From DASVTR01 sp033855775 (lineage in GTDB: Bacteria > Acidobacteriota > Blastocatellia > Pyrinomonadales > Pyrinomonadaceae): 34,633 nucleotides of DNA. Positions within the stretch are counted from its first letter, which is position 1; each line of letters opens with the position of its first letter. This document shows, piece after piece, positions 15,485-23,871 of this stretch. Under the pieces are notes generated by a model that saw only the letters and a program-made list of their open reading frames with translations, had not been told where the DNA came from and made no database searches. The stretch spans positions 1 to 34,633 of the forward strand of contig JAWVFT010000076.1 in assembly GCA_033855775.1 (NCBI GenBank), in the 5' to 3' direction. The translations under genes were made by a program, and so were the position numbers.

Positions 15485-16441
15485 TTACTTGTTGAAGCGG
15501 CTCTGCTGCCACCACTTCATCGTCAGGCGCAAGCCTTCTTCCAATCCGACGCGCGGCTCGTAGCCCAAACGCTCGCGCGCCTGCGTGATGTCCGCCAGAC
15601 TGTGACGCACGTCGCCAATGCGCGCCTCCCTGTACTCGGCCTGCGCGTCTGCGCGCCCGGTTATCTTTTTCATCACCGAGAGCAGTTCGTTGAGCGTCGT
15701 GCGTTCGCCGTTGGCGATGTTGATGACGTGGCCGACGCCCGCGGTCGTTTCCGCCGCGCGCCTGTTGGCTTCAATCACGTTGGCGACGTAGGTAAAGTCG
15801 CGCGATTGCTCGCCGTCGCCGAAGATGACGAGCGGCTCGTTGCCGAGCAGCGAACTGATGAAGCGCGAGATGACGCCCGAATATTGTGAGCTTGGGTCTT
15901 GACGCGGCCCGAAGACGTTGAAGTAGCGAAGGCAGACGGTTTCCAGATTGTAGACGCGATTGAAGACCTGACAGTAATACTCGCCGACGAGTTTCGCCAC
16001 GGCGTAAGGCGAGAGCGGTTCGGGCCGCATCTCTTCCCTTTTCGGCAGCGCGGGCTGGTCGCCGTAAGCAGAGCTTGAGGCGGCATACACCACGCGCCTG
16101 ACGCCGCGCTCGCGTGCCGCCGACAACAACGTGAAGGTTCCCTCAACGCAGGCCATGTGCGTCTCGCGCGGGTTGTCCACGGAGCGCGGGACGGAAGGAA
16201 TGGCCGCCTCATGAAAGACCAACTCGACATCTTCGAGAGCGCGCTTGGTCGCCGCTTCGTCTGCGAGACTCGCCTTGACGAAATCCACATCGCCGCCAAT
16301 CTCTTCCAGATTCTCAAGATGCCCGGTCGAGAGGTCGTCAATCACGCGGACGCGCGCCCCGCTTCCGGCCAACCCCGCAGCGATGTGCGACCCGATAAAA
16401 CCCGCGCCGCCTGTGACAAGCACAATTCCTGAAAGACTCAT
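15485..16441 (-). CDS. NAD-dependent UDP-sugar 4-epimerase/dehydratase family protein
   Basis: An extended SDR. The open frame reaches 16492, but residues before MSLSGIVLVTGG are encoded by heptamer array A4, so the ATG at 16441 is preferred; this gives 318 residues. The Rossmann motif GGAGFIGS is at 11-18, the Ser cluster ASSSAYG at 121-127, and the YAVAK pair is Y146 and K150. RYFNVFGPRQDPSSQYSGVISRF and GDGEQSRDFTYV are typical of UDP-GlcNAc/UDP-Glc 4-epimerases of the WbpP/GalE group. It lies downstream of UDP-glucose dehydrogenase on the same strand, so a role in surface polysaccharide precursor supply is likely. The exact sugar is unknown. No ribosome binding site is visible; the repeat runs to within a few bases of the ATG. 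Confidence 0.88.
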   Translation of the reverse strand: MSLSGIVLVTGGAGFIGSHIAAGLAGSGARVRVIDDLSTGHLENLEEIGGDVDFVKASLADEAATKRALEDVELVFHEAAIPSVPRSVDNPRETHMACVEGTFTLLSAARERGVRRVVYAASSSAYGDQPALPKREEMRPEPLSPYAVAKLVGEYYCQVFNRVYNLETVCLRYFNVFGPRQDPSSQYSGVISRFISSLLGNEPLVIFGDGEQSRDFTYVANVIEANRRAAETTAGVGHVINIANGERTTLNELLSVMKKITGRADAQAEYREARIGDVRHSLADITQARERLGYEPRVGLEEGLRLTMKWWQQSRFNK

Positions 16442-16447
16442 AATAAA

Positions 16448-16551
16448 GTGATGAGTGATGAGTGATGAGCGATGAGCAGAAACAAGCAACAAGCCGTCGG
16501 CATTGAGCCAAAGGCTTTAGCTTATCACTCGTCACTCGTCACTTGTCACTG
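16448..16551. repeat. Heptamer array A4 (GTGATGA type), inverted
   Basis: GTGATGA repeated three times and then GCGATGA (16448-16475) face TTATCAC, TCGTCAC, TCGTCAC, TTGTCAC (16522-16549). The inner loop carries a separate AAGCC/GGCTT complementarity. It occupies nearly the whole gap between UDP-glucose dehydrogenase and the epimerase. Confidence 0.85.
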
Positions 16552-16556
16552 AAGTC

Positions 16557-17855
16557 TTACCTTCCTACTCCGACATAATCAAAGCCTAGTTCGCGCATGG
16601 CTTCGGGTTCATAGATATTTCTGAGGTCTGCGATTTTCGGGCTGCGCATCAAGCCGCGGATGCGCTCCATGTTGAGAGCGCGAAATTGATTCCACTCGGT
16701 CATGAAGACCAGAGCGTCCGCGCCCGTCACGGCGGAATACTCATCTTCCGCGTAAGCTATATCGGCGAGCATTTTCTTCGCCTCCTCCGTGGCCACCGGG
16801 TCGTAGGCGCGAACGCTCGCGCCGCCTTCGAGGAGGGCGCGGATAATGTCCACAGAGGGAGCCTCGCGCATGTCGTTCGTTTCCGGCTTGAAGGAGAGTC
16901 CGAGCACGGCGATGGTTTTGCCGCGCAGCCCGCCGACCAACTTTTCTATCTTCGGAATCATCATCCGGCGCTGTCGCTCGTTGACTTTGATAACGGCGTC
17001 AACAATCAATGAATCGCACTCGAACTGGCGCGCGACCGAAGCCAGAGCGCGCGTGTCCTTCGGAAAGCAGGAGCCGCCAAAACCCGGCCCCGGATGCAGG
17101 AACTTGGAGCCGATGCGCCTGTCCATGCCGATGCCGCGAGCAACGTCGTGAACGTCGCAACGGATGCGGTCGCAGAGGTTGGCGATTTCGTTGATGAAGG
17201 AAATCTTGGTGGCCAGAAAAGCGTTGGCGGCATACTTGATGACTTCCGCCGCTTCGAGCGAAGTGATAACGAAGGGCGTCTCAATCAGGAAGAGCGGGCG
17301 ATAGAGGTCGCGCATGATGGCGATGGCCTCTTCGTCGCGGCTGCCGATGACCACGCGGTCTGGACGCATGAAGTCGTCAATGGCCGCGCCCTCGCGCAAG
17401 AACTCCGGGTTGGAGACAATGCCGAAGTTGTTCGGCTTCTTCTGATGTTCACGAATCAGGGAGCGCAGCCGCTCGCCCGTGCCGACGGGAACGGTCGATT
17501 TCGTGACGACTACTTTGTAGCCGTTCATGTGCTCGGCGATAGAGCGCGCAGCCGATTCGATGTAGGTCAAGTCAGCCGAGCCGTCGTCCTTCGGAGGCGT
17601 GCCGACGGCCAGAAAAATCACCAATGCCTGCTCGACCGCAGACTTAGCATCGGTGGTAAAACGGAGTCGCCCGGACTGCGTGTTCTTGGCGACAAGCTGT
17701 TCAAGGCCGGGTTCGTAAATGGGGATGATGCCGTCGGAGAGACGGGAAATCTTGGTCGCGTCAACGTCAACACAGGTCACGTCCACGCCGAACTCGGCGA
17801 AACATGCGCCCGTGACAAGGCCGACGTAACCGGAACCAATCACTGCAATATGCAT
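16557..17855 (-). CDS. ugd: UDP-glucose 6-dehydrogenase
   Basis: A 432-residue enzyme of the UDP-glucose/GDP-mannose dehydrogenase family. The NAD site GSGYVG is at 7-12, the second strand aspartate is D30, the AVGTPPKDDGSADL block is at 83-96, and the nucleophile Cys263 lies in FGGSCFPKDT. The C-terminal domain has FKPETNDMREAPS, typical of the UDP-binding half. It oxidises UDP-glucose to UDP-glucuronate for exopolysaccharide or other glycans. The neighbouring epimerase could then convert the product. Heptamer array B1 lies just upstream of the ATG. Confidence 0.95.
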   Translation of the reverse strand: MHIAVIGSGYVGLVTGACFAEFGVDVTCVDVDATKISRLSDGIIPIYEPGLEQLVAKNTQSGRLRFTTDAKSAVEQALVIFLAVGTPPKDDGSADLTYIESAARSIAEHMNGYKVVVTKSTVPVGTGERLRSLIREHQKKPNNFGIVSNPEFLREGAAIDDFMRPDRVVIGSRDEEAIAIMRDLYRPLFLIETPFVITSLEAAEVIKYAANAFLATKISFINEIANLCDRIRCDVHDVARGIGMDRRIGSKFLHPGPGFGGSCFPKDTRALASVARQFECDSLIVDAVIKVNERQRRMMIPKIEKLVGGLRGKTIAVLGLSFKPETNDMREAPSVDIIRALLEGGASVRAYDPVATEEAKKMLADIAYAEDEYSAVTGADALVFMTEWNQFRALNMERIRGLMRSPKIADLRNIYEPEAMRELGFDYVGVGR

Positions 17856-17870
17856 TCTTTATTATTCCGT

Positions 17871-17947
17871 AAATCGTAAAATCGTGAAGCATCAATCGTG
17901 AAAAGACAAGTTCCTTTTTCCCTTCACGATTAACGATTCACGATTTC
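17871..17947. repeat. Heptamer array B1 (AATCGTG type), inverted
   Basis: Imperfect units AATCGTA, AAATCGTG, AAGCATC and AATCGTG (17872-17899) face CACGATT, AACGATT, CACGATT (about 17925-17945). One unit is 8 bp. It is placed between the UDP-glucose dehydrogenase start and a terminator-like hairpin. Confidence 0.75.
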
Positions 17948-17965
17948 GCGCGCGCGTGACATGCA

Positions 17966-18015
17966 AAACCTTGCGGGTCACGCGCTCGCTAACGGACGCG
18001 TGACCCGCAAGGTTT
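17966..18015 (-). terminator. 19-bp perfect hairpin, likely terminator of the FecR-like gene
   Basis: Arms 17966-17984 and 17997-18015 are exact 19-bp reverse complements around a 12-base loop. On the minus strand the stem ends in GGTTTTG, a short T-run. It is located about 65 bp after the stop of the gene at 18079-18804. Confidence 0.65.
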
Positions 18016-18078
18016 GGAGTTAGTGCGCCGCAGAGCAGCGTGCTGGCCCACGGCGACAGTTAATCTTTCGCTCTGCGG

Positions 18079-18804
18079 TTACTTGGTCGGGCTGACAACC
18101 GTGACCGTGCCGCCGAAGTTAAGATCGTTATTCTCGCTGCGTCCGGCAAGGATGGCCGCCGCAATCGCGCCGCCTGCTGCGAGCAGCAGAGCCGCGAGAG
18201 CGCCGCCGCCGATGCCCTTCATGCCTTCGGTGCGAAGGCGTGTGCAACGCGTGCCCGGAGCAGCCGTGCCGGCGGTGTCCTGTGAACCGGCGGCAATCTG
18301 CGTGGTCTTGTCACCGGCGCGAAGTTCGACTTTGCCGGCCTGTGTGGCGACAATCGTGTTACCGCATTCGGTGTCAACGTTGAAGACGTTCGCCTGTGAG
18401 CTATCGGCCACAGCCATGCCGTCTTTGGTATTGACGTTGGCTGTGACGCCCGTCGGCGTCGAAAGACGGACGCGACCGCTTTCGAGACCAACCGTGACGT
18501 TCGATTCGCTGAAGCTGAGCTTCATGGTGGTGTCCGGCAGGACTTCGACGCGTCCGAGTTTGCCAAGACTGACAACGGCGCTGCTGCCCTTCGCGGTCGT
18601 GACGGTGCTATCCGAAAAAACGGTGGCACCGGAAATTGCGCTCTGACCATTTACGGTCACCTGGCCTGTGGCAGACAACTCGCCTGTGGGGCCTGTTTGT
18701 CCGGTTTGTCCCGGCGTCGCCAGCACTACCATCGAGTACACGCTCAAGACGGCTACTGCCAGGCAGAACGCAATGGACTTGCGGCTCCAAGTTCTGCTGA
18801 TCAT
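18079..18804 (-). CDS. FecR-domain-like secreted protein with C-terminal hydrophobic segment
   Basis: A 241-residue protein. Residues 1-30 form a signal peptide (WSRKSIAFCLAVAVLSVYSMVVLA). The middle (about 45-150) is beta-rich and resembles FecR-type domains: GQSAISGATVFSDSTVTTAKGSSAVVSLGKLGRVEVLPDT, then GLESGRVRLSTPTG. Close to the C-terminus a glycine/alanine-rich hydrophobic stretch (about 196-220, GGGALAALLLAAGGAIAAAIL) may be a membrane anchor, followed by a short polar tail. The ATG at 18804 has GGGAGGAG six bases upstream. The leader is long and structured, with a strong TTGACA promoter. No sigma factor or TonB partner is adjacent, so signalling as in classic FecR is not supported. 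Function unknown. Confidence 0.78.
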   Translation of the reverse strand: MISRTWSRKSIAFCLAVAVLSVYSMVVLATPGQTGQTGPTGELSATGQVTVNGQSAISGATVFSDSTVTTAKGSSAVVSLGKLGRVEVLPDTTMKLSFSESNVTVGLESGRVRLSTPTGVTANVNTKDGMAVADSSQANVFNVDTECGNTIVATQAGKVELRAGDKTTQIAAGSQDTAGTAAPGTRCTRLRTEGMKGIGGGALAALLLAAGGAIAAAILAGRSENNDLNFGGTVTVVSPTK

Positions 18805-18879
18805 TAATTCTCCTCCCGTAAAGTGAAAAAAGTTTTGAGAGCGCGCCGCGCGTTACTTAACTAAGTGGACGAGCGGGAG

Positions 18880-18917
18880 ATGGAGTTCGGTCTTCAACCT
18901 GCTAGACCCATCTCGAC
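18880..18917 (-). promoter_or_regulatory. Leader hairpin of the FecR-like gene
   Basis: GAGATGG and CCATCTC (outer, 18880-18917) with GGTCT and AGACC (inner) form a two-part stem in the 5' leader, about 75 bp before the ribosome binding site. A second possible stem, GATAAG/CTTATC, lies further upstream near 18963-18988. It matches no riboswitch class I know. Confidence 0.45.
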
Positions 18918-18995
18918 TTTTCAATTGCGACCGCGCGAAACATTCCCTTAAAAAAGCGGGCATGATAAGCCTCTGCGGGCTTTCTTATCCCGGTC

Positions 18996-19024
18996 TTTTT
19001 ACACGAATCCTAGCCCTGTGTCAA
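18996..19024 (-). promoter_or_regulatory. Promoter of the FecR-like gene
   Basis: Consensus -35 TTGACA (19024-19019), 17-bp spacer, then TAAAAA (19001-18996) on the minus strand. This leaves a leader of about 185 bases before the ATG at 18804. The remaining bases up to 19126 hold nothing I recognise. Confidence 0.5.
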
Positions 19025-19126
19025 CAAACATTTGCTTAATGTTGCGGCAAACTTAGCATACCTTTCCGCCTTTTTCCAGACCTTTGTGCGGAAACTTCAT
19101 CGGGGGCGCAAAATCCAGCCCGACTT

Positions 19127-20335
19127 TCAGGCCCGCCGCTCGAACAGATAGGCGCTGTCGAGCAGGCGACCGCCCTGCCCTTCGTCCGCCGCAAACTGCC
19201 GCCTGCGCCGCTCGCCACGGCTCGAAACGCTATGGCTCCAGATGGCTGCCCCGGCAAATTCGCCCCGCTTATTCAAGGCATAGAAGTTGACATCTATCTC
19301 CTTGAGCTTCTCTAAATCGTTGCCGTAGCGGGCGGCGATTAACTTCAAAGCATCCAGGCAGGCTTGTTCCGGCGACTTGCCGTTTTTCATATATTCGACG
19401 ACGGTGCGCGCCCCGTTGATATAAATAACTTCCTCGCCGCGACCCGTGGAGCCAGCCGCCCCGACTTCGTTGTCCACGTAAAGGCCGCAGCCGATGAGCG
19501 GCGAATCGCCGACGCGCCCCGGAATTTTCCAGGCCAGCCCGCTCGTCGTCGTCACGCCGCTGATGTCGAAGGCCGTGTCCAGAGCGAGGCAGTTGATGGT
19601 TCCGGTCGGAGGCTTGCGGGCAACTTCGTCGGCCCACGCCAGCAACTCTTCACGAAGACGAAAGTTGCCGCCCGCATAATTATCGGCCAGCAGAAAACTT
19701 GGGCGCGTTTGTTCCTGCGCCAGCTTGCGCTGACCGGCGGCGGAAGCGGGCGCGGGCGTGTAAGGACTCGGCCCCCACTTGTCCGTGCTCGAAGTGGTTT
19801 CCTTCCAGCGCATCCAGGCGACGCGTGATTCTTCGGTCAGCAGCTCGACGTTTTCAAAGCCGTGGGCGGTCGCAAATTCTCGCGCGCCCTGCCCGACTAT
19901 CAAGATGTGGTCGGTGCGCTCTAAGACGACCTTTGCGACTTTCGAAGGCGTGCGCACGCCCCTGAGCGAAGCGACCGCGCCCGCGCGCCGCGTCGGGCCG
20001 TGCATGACGCTGGCGTCCAACTCGACATCGCCGCGCTCGTTCGGCAGCCCCGCGTAACCGACAGAGTTATCCTTCGGGTCGAGTTCGACGATGTTGACTC
20101 CGGCAATCACGGCGTCGAGCGTGTCGGCTCCGGCGCGCATCTCCTGCACGGCCTTTGTGACAGCCGCCACGCCGTTCGCGCTTGAGACAGAGAGCGGCGG
20201 AGCAGCGCGTCTGCTGGCGCTCGCGCCGGACGCTTGCGCCAGGACGCTCTCCGAAAGTTGCGCGCCGATGGCCGCCGCGCCCAGACCTTTGGCGGCATCG
20301 CCGAGAAATTTACGACGGCTGTTGTCTTGCTTCAT
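19127..20335 (-). CDS. N4-(beta-N-acetylglucosaminyl)-L-asparaginase, Tat-exported
   Basis: A 402-residue Ntn-hydrolase of the aspartylglucosaminidase family. The N-terminus SRRKFLGDAAKGLGAAAIG carries a twin-arginine signal (R7-R8), so the folded enzyme is probably exported to the periplasm. The autocatalytic cleavage site precedes T246 in TGTINCLALD, which becomes the N-terminal nucleophile of the beta chain; SGVTTTSG (259-266), GRVGDSPLIG (273-282) and STGRGE (296-301) complete the family's substrate site. Family members cleave the GlcNAc-Asn link of glycopeptides, or act on isoaspartyl or asparagine substrates. The usual HDT before the nucleophile is TGT here. It stands alone, with no glycan-degradation genes beside it. 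Confidence 0.9.
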   Translation of the reverse strand: MKQDNSRRKFLGDAAKGLGAAAIGAQLSESVLAQASGASASRRAAPPLSVSSANGVAAVTKAVQEMRAGADTLDAVIAGVNIVELDPKDNSVGYAGLPNERGDVELDASVMHGPTRRAGAVASLRGVRTPSKVAKVVLERTDHILIVGQGAREFATAHGFENVELLTEESRVAWMRWKETTSSTDKWGPSPYTPAPASAAGQRKLAQEQTRPSFLLADNYAGGNFRLREELLAWADEVARKPPTGTINCLALDTAFDISGVTTTSGLAWKIPGRVGDSPLIGCGLYVDNEVGAAGSTGRGEEVIYINGARTVVEYMKNGKSPEQACLDALKLIAARYGNDLEKLKEIDVNFYALNKRGEFAGAAIWSHSVSSRGERRRRQFAADEGQGGRLLDSAYLFERRA

Positions 20336-20461
20336 AAGCGAGTCGGCTAGAGCGAAACGACGGACAGATGAAAGAGTAGCTCTGCCTTCATCTCAGATTG
20401 ATGTGGAACGAAAGCGATGGTAACAGATGACGGCAAGCGGCACAATTATTTTTCCGCTCAA

Positions 20462-20547
20462 GCGCGCCACAAAGTCTCAAGCGCGATGCTCAAGTTTCAA
20501 GTCATAAGCAGCGCGCCTTAAACTTGAACAGTGAAGCTCGAAACAAG
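20462..20547. repeat. Degenerate heptamer array D (CAAGTTT/AAGCTCG type)
   Basis: Loosely 7-bp spaced AAG-containing units, including TCAAGTT and TCAAGTC in tandem. An 8-bp inverted pair, TCAAGTTT (20490-20497) and AAACTTGA (20520-20527), marks a hairpin. It runs up to the stop codon of the phytoene synthase gene. Confidence 0.5.
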
Positions 20548-21456
20548 TTAAAGCCTGCGCGCTTCACGCCAGAGGCGCGGCGCGGCGCGCAGCTTTCCTG
20601 CCAGCGAGAGATGCGCGCGACGAGTGTAAACGTCGTAGCCGTTGCGCTCTATCTCATCCAGAATGCGCGCGTACAAACGCGCGGCGAGCAAGACAGTAAA
20701 GCGCGCTTCTTTTGCGAGCAGCGGAATGCCCTGCTCCGCTTCGCGGTAGAGCGAGCGCGCTCGTTCAATCTCGAAATTCATCAGGGCGAAGAAAGGCTCG
20801 TTCAATTTGCCGCCGAGCAAGTCTGCTTCCGTATAGCCAAAGCGGCGCGCGTCTTCCTGCGGCAGATAGATGCGTCCCATCCGCGCGTCTTCGCCCACGT
20901 CGCGCAGGATGTTGGTCAACTGCATGGCCAGCCCCAGTTGCTCCGCGTAGTAGAGCGTGCGCGGCTCTTCGTAGCCGAAAATCTCGGACGACATCAGCCC
21001 GACGACGGAGGCCACGCGATAACAATAGACGCGCAACTCTTCCCACGTTTCGTATCGCTTGATATGCGTGTCCATCAGGACGCCGCGCATCAATTCGAGC
21101 GGCAATTCCTGCTTGATGGGAAAGCGCGCCAGCATATCGCGCCACGCCAGCAAGACCGGAGAGCTTGCGCTCCCGCTCGCATAGACCGCATCCAACTCCG
21201 CGCGCCAACGCTCGACGGCAACGAGCGCGTCGCGCTCGCCCCTGACGCCAGCCGCGTCAACGGCATCGTCAACATGACGACACAAAGCATAGACGGCGTA
21301 AATCGCGCGCCGCTTTTCGGGCGGCAGAAAATGTGAGCAGAAGTAGAAGCTCTTGGAGTGCGTGCGCGTCGTCTGCCGACAATAATTGTAGGCCCGCTCA
21401 AGCTCCGCGGCTGAGCTTTCAAATTCCGATGAGAGTTGTGCGGAGCGCAAAGACAT
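20548..21456 (-). CDS. crtB: Phytoene/squalene synthase family protein
   Basis: A 302-residue trans-isoprenyl diphosphate synthase of the head-to-head type. YNYCRQTTRTHSKSFYFCSHFLPPEKRRAIYAVYALCRHVDD covers the first conserved block, with the aspartate motif DDAVD at 63-67. The second motif, NILRDVGED, is at 182-190, followed by GRIYLPQED (194-202). These bind the two prenyl diphosphates through Mg2+. Its partner upstream on the same strand is a polyprenyl synthase, so the pair probably makes phytoene from GGPP for carotenoids; squalene synthesis is the alternative. No desaturase is in the window. Confidence 0.9.
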   Translation of the reverse strand: MSLRSAQLSSEFESSAAELERAYNYCRQTTRTHSKSFYFCSHFLPPEKRRAIYAVYALCRHVDDAVDAAGVRGERDALVAVERWRAELDAVYASGSASSPVLLAWRDMLARFPIKQELPLELMRGVLMDTHIKRYETWEELRVYCYRVASVVGLMSSEIFGYEEPRTLYYAEQLGLAMQLTNILRDVGEDARMGRIYLPQEDARRFGYTEADLLGGKLNEPFFALMNFEIERARSLYREAEQGIPLLAKEARFTVLLAARLYARILDEIERNGYDVYTRRAHLSLAGKLRAAPRLWREARRL

Positions 21457-21466
21457 AAGAGACTTG

Positions 21467-21529
21467 AATCGTGAACGATGAATCGTGAACGATGAACGAC
21501 GAATCGTGAAGCGTGCGCGGTCAATCGTG
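21467..21529. repeat. Nine exact-period heptamers, array B2 (AATCGTG/AACGATG)
   Basis: AATCGTG, AACGATG, AATCGTG, AACGATG, AACGACG, AATCGTG, AAGCGTG, CGCGGTC and AATCGTG follow each other with no spacing error over 63 bp. Unlike the other arrays there is no facing inverted arm. It lies about 10 bp upstream of the crtB start, in the gap after the polyprenyl synthase gene. Confidence 0.9.
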
Positions 21530-21588
21530 AATCCGGCAGTAGTCGCGGGCTGACGACGGACTTCTTAGTTCCCGGCCTTGAGTTCGTT

Positions 21589-22518
21589 TCAAGCCTGGCG
21601 ATTGACCACGTAGTCTGCCAGTTTGCAGAGCATGAGCGTCGGGCGCGTCGGGCCAAACTCCGAGACGATGGCTCTCTTGGCGTCGGCGATGAGAGAAGCG
21701 ACACGCTGGTTTGTGTCTCGCTCGCCGCGTTCAAGCGCGAAGGTTGCGCGGCGCGCGGCCACGACGGCGAGCGCGGCGTCTTCCTGCACATCGAGCAGGT
21801 CGTCTCTGGTCTGGTATGCTTCGCCGAGCAGTTCGGCAAAGCTTGAGAGCGCGCTGAGTCGTCGCTCCGTCGCGCCCGACAGAATCGCGCCGACGCGCAG
21901 CGCCATTCGTATCAACGCCGAAGTCTTCAGATTGCGCACCGCATCGTAATCATCGCGCGTCTCCACCTGCGCCGCGCGGGCTTCGCTCGCCAGATCAACG
22001 CTCTGCCCCGCCACCATCCCGCGCGCCCCGATGCATTCGACCAGTTCCGCGTGCGCGTTGATGGTCAAACGGCTGTTCGCCACAGGCACGTCGAAGATTA
22101 ATCCGTAAGAAGCATTCATCAAAGCCAGCGCGACGAGGACGGCCAAGCCTTCGCCGTAACGCGCGTGCAGGGCAGACCGCTCGCGCCGCTTAACGGCGTC
22201 GTCCATGCACGGCAAATCGTCGAATATCAGCGAACTGTTATGGATGTATTCGACGGCGACGGCAGCCGGAAGAACGTTGACAGATTGGCCGCCGACAGCC
22301 TCCGCGCCGAGCAGCGTCAACAGGGGGCGCAGGCGCTTGCCGCCGGGAAAGAGCGAATAGCGCAGCGCGTCGTTGAATAGACTCTCGACGCCCGCATGCG
22401 CCAGCGGAAGATTCTCAAGCAAGGCTCTCTCGATGCGCGGGCGCATCAAGGCCACGTAGTCCCACAGGCCATCGTCGGCGGTCGTCATCGGTGCTTCGGC
22501 TTGCGTGCTCATGCTCAT
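21589..22518 (-). CDS. crtE: Polyprenyl (probably geranylgeranyl) diphosphate synthase
   Basis: A 309-residue head-to-tail prenyl synthase. GGKRLRP is at 59-65, the first aspartate-rich motif DDLPCMD at 100-106 and the second, DDLLD, at 239-243. The two residues inserted in the first motif (DDxxxxD) are typical of bacterial short-chain synthases of the IspA/CrtE type. It makes FPP or GGPP from IPP and allylic diphosphates. The adjacency to crtB, 132 bp away on the same strand, favours GGPP for carotenoids. Chain length cannot be set from sequence alone. There is no clear ribosome binding site; two ATG codons (22518 and 22512) are possible. Confidence 0.9.
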   Translation of the reverse strand: MSMSTQAEAPMTTADDGLWDYVALMRPRIERALLENLPLAHAGVESLFNDALRYSLFPGGKRLRPLLTLLGAEAVGGQSVNVLPAAVAVEYIHNSSLIFDDLPCMDDAVKRRERSALHARYGEGLAVLVALALMNASYGLIFDVPVANSRLTINAHAELVECIGARGMVAGQSVDLASEARAAQVETRDDYDAVRNLKTSALIRMALRVGAILSGATERRLSALSSFAELLGEAYQTRDDLLDVQEDAALAVVAARRATFALERGERDTNQRVASLIADAKRAIVSEFGPTRPTLMLCKLADYVVNRQA

Positions 22519-22742
22519 TCAATAAACTTGTCTGAAGGCTTTCATTCGACCGGCGCGGCTGTCTTTCGAGCGCGGCAGAATATGATTCACACTTAACGCT
22601 CTTGCTGCGCGAATCTCACATTTGTGCTTCGAGCCTAAGCCGGATTCGCCTTTGTTGCGGATAATACGCGAGGGTCGCGCGTTTCGGATTTTAGAGCAGC
22701 CGCGCCTGTTCGGACTAAGAGCAGTTGAGCCAGTTCGAACGC

Positions 22743-23096
22743 TTAGTCGCCCTGACGACTGCGGGCCACGATTTCTTGAAACGCGGTGGCGGCGCGCTCC
22801 GCCAACTCCGCGGGAACGACGACGCGGAAGGGATGCTTGGCGACGAAGGACGGGACTTGCCTGATGTTGGCGCCGAGCGCGCCGAGGGCTGCGACCGCTC
22901 GTTCGTCAGACAACTCCTCGACGCCGTTCGCTTCACAGGCGCGCTTGAAGGCTCCGCGCAAACGGTCGAGCGGCAGATCGCGCCCCGCCAAGACTTTTCC
23001 GCGCGCCTGAAAATCGCCGAGCGCGTAGAGCACGACTTGCTCTTCGCCCATCGCGGCCCCTGCGCTCTTCTTCTCAAACAGTGTCGGCTGACGCAT
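22743..23096 (-). CDS. Uncharacterised 117-residue protein
   Basis: I do not recognise this family. The protein begins MRQPTLFEKKSAGAAMGEEQVVLYALGD, contains an amphipathic LPLDRLRGAFKRACEANGVEELSDERAV stretch and a conserved-looking FVAKHPFRVVVPAELAERAATAF block, and ends QGD. It has no signal peptide, no membrane segment and only one cysteine, so it is probably a small cytosolic alpha/beta protein. It lies on the minus strand between an exported protein and the polyprenyl synthase gene. A longer frame in another phase covers the same bases but has less protein-like composition. I see no clear ribosome binding site. Confidence 0.6.
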   Translation of the reverse strand: MRQPTLFEKKSAGAAMGEEQVVLYALGDFQARGKVLAGRDLPLDRLRGAFKRACEANGVEELSDERAVAALGALGANIRQVPSFVAKHPFRVVVPAELAERAATAFQEIVARSRQGD

Positions 23097-23135
23097 CTTT
23101 TAAAGTCGGACTTCCTGTAGCCTTCTCTTCATCAC

Positions 23136-23690
23136 TCAGGGCGCGGTGGCGCGGCGCGAGCGTGTCTGGCCTTCGCTTGTGCTGTGGCCTGTGGGGGCTT
23201 GCGGGGCCGCGCCCCGTGTCGCTTTCTCCTGCTCCATCATCTCCGCCTGCTCGTATGGGTCCAGGCGCGCGAAGACGTAGAACGTCTCGATGGCGCGCAC
23301 CGCGCCTAGAAACCTGAACGTGTTGCCGAAGACTTTGCCGGCACGCAAAGCGGCTGGCTTCGGCGGGTTCTCAAACAGGCTGCCGAACTCGCCCGCGACG
23401 ACGGCTTCGAGTTCGGGCAGAAAGTCGTTGCCGCTTTCGCGCGCGAGCCGTATGGCCGTGAGCCTGAGCGCGCGAATGCGATTCGAGTTGCGGCGATAAT
23501 AGACCGCGCTGATTTCGTGGCGGCTGTTGCGGTCGTCGACGACCTCCTGCTCGCCTCGCAGGTAGCCCAAATAAGCGCGCACCACGGGGCCAAATTCTGA
23601 ATCATCCTGCTGCCCTCGCGCCGGAGCGGTCGCTCCGAACGAGAGCGCGATGAGCATCAGGAACGCGCTGCCGTACAGTTTTCTCGCCAT
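23136..23690 (-). CDS. Exported protein of unknown function
   Basis: A 184-residue protein with a signal peptide (MARKLYGSAFLMLIALSFGATAPARG, cleavage near residue 26). The mature part is helical and charged: EFGPVVRAYLGYLRGEQEVVDDRNSRHEISAVYYRRNSNRIRALRL, then ELEAVVAGEFGSLFENPP, then a FYVFARLDPYEQAEMM helix. The C-terminal 30 residues are low complexity (T/R/A/P). I do not recognise the family. It is divergent from coaBC, with a shared upstream region. Confidence 0.65.
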   Translation of the reverse strand: MARKLYGSAFLMLIALSFGATAPARGQQDDSEFGPVVRAYLGYLRGEQEVVDDRNSRHEISAVYYRRNSNRIRALRLTAIRLARESGNDFLPELEAVVAGEFGSLFENPPKPAALRAGKVFGNTFRFLGAVRAIETFYVFARLDPYEQAEMMEQEKATRGAAPQAPTGHSTSEGQTRSRRATAP

Positions 23691-23808
23691 GCAAAACCCT
23701 GCTGGAAATAATCGTCCTTCGGCCTGTCTGTCGGGTCGCCGGATAGTCTAACACAGGCTTTGCGGTCGTTGCATTGATGATTCACATGCCGCTCGCCGAG
23801 CGACCGCG

Positions 23809-23837
23809 TTGCAAGCCTTGAGCGGCGGTGTTACGAT
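23809..23837 (+). promoter_or_regulatory. Putative coaBC promoter
   Basis: TTGCAA (23809-23814) and TACGAT (23832-23837) with a 17-bp spacer, 35 bp before the coaBC ATG. Confidence 0.4.
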
Positions 23838-23871
23838 TTTCTTCAACGAACGAGACTGTCCGGTTTGACGA

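Noticed and set aside
16442..16492. N-terminal extension of the epimerase
   Set aside because: The codons are translated heptamer repeat; the Rossmann motif fits a start at 16441.
18805..19126. c-di-GMP or other named riboswitch
   Set aside because: The conserved bases of the classes I know are not present.
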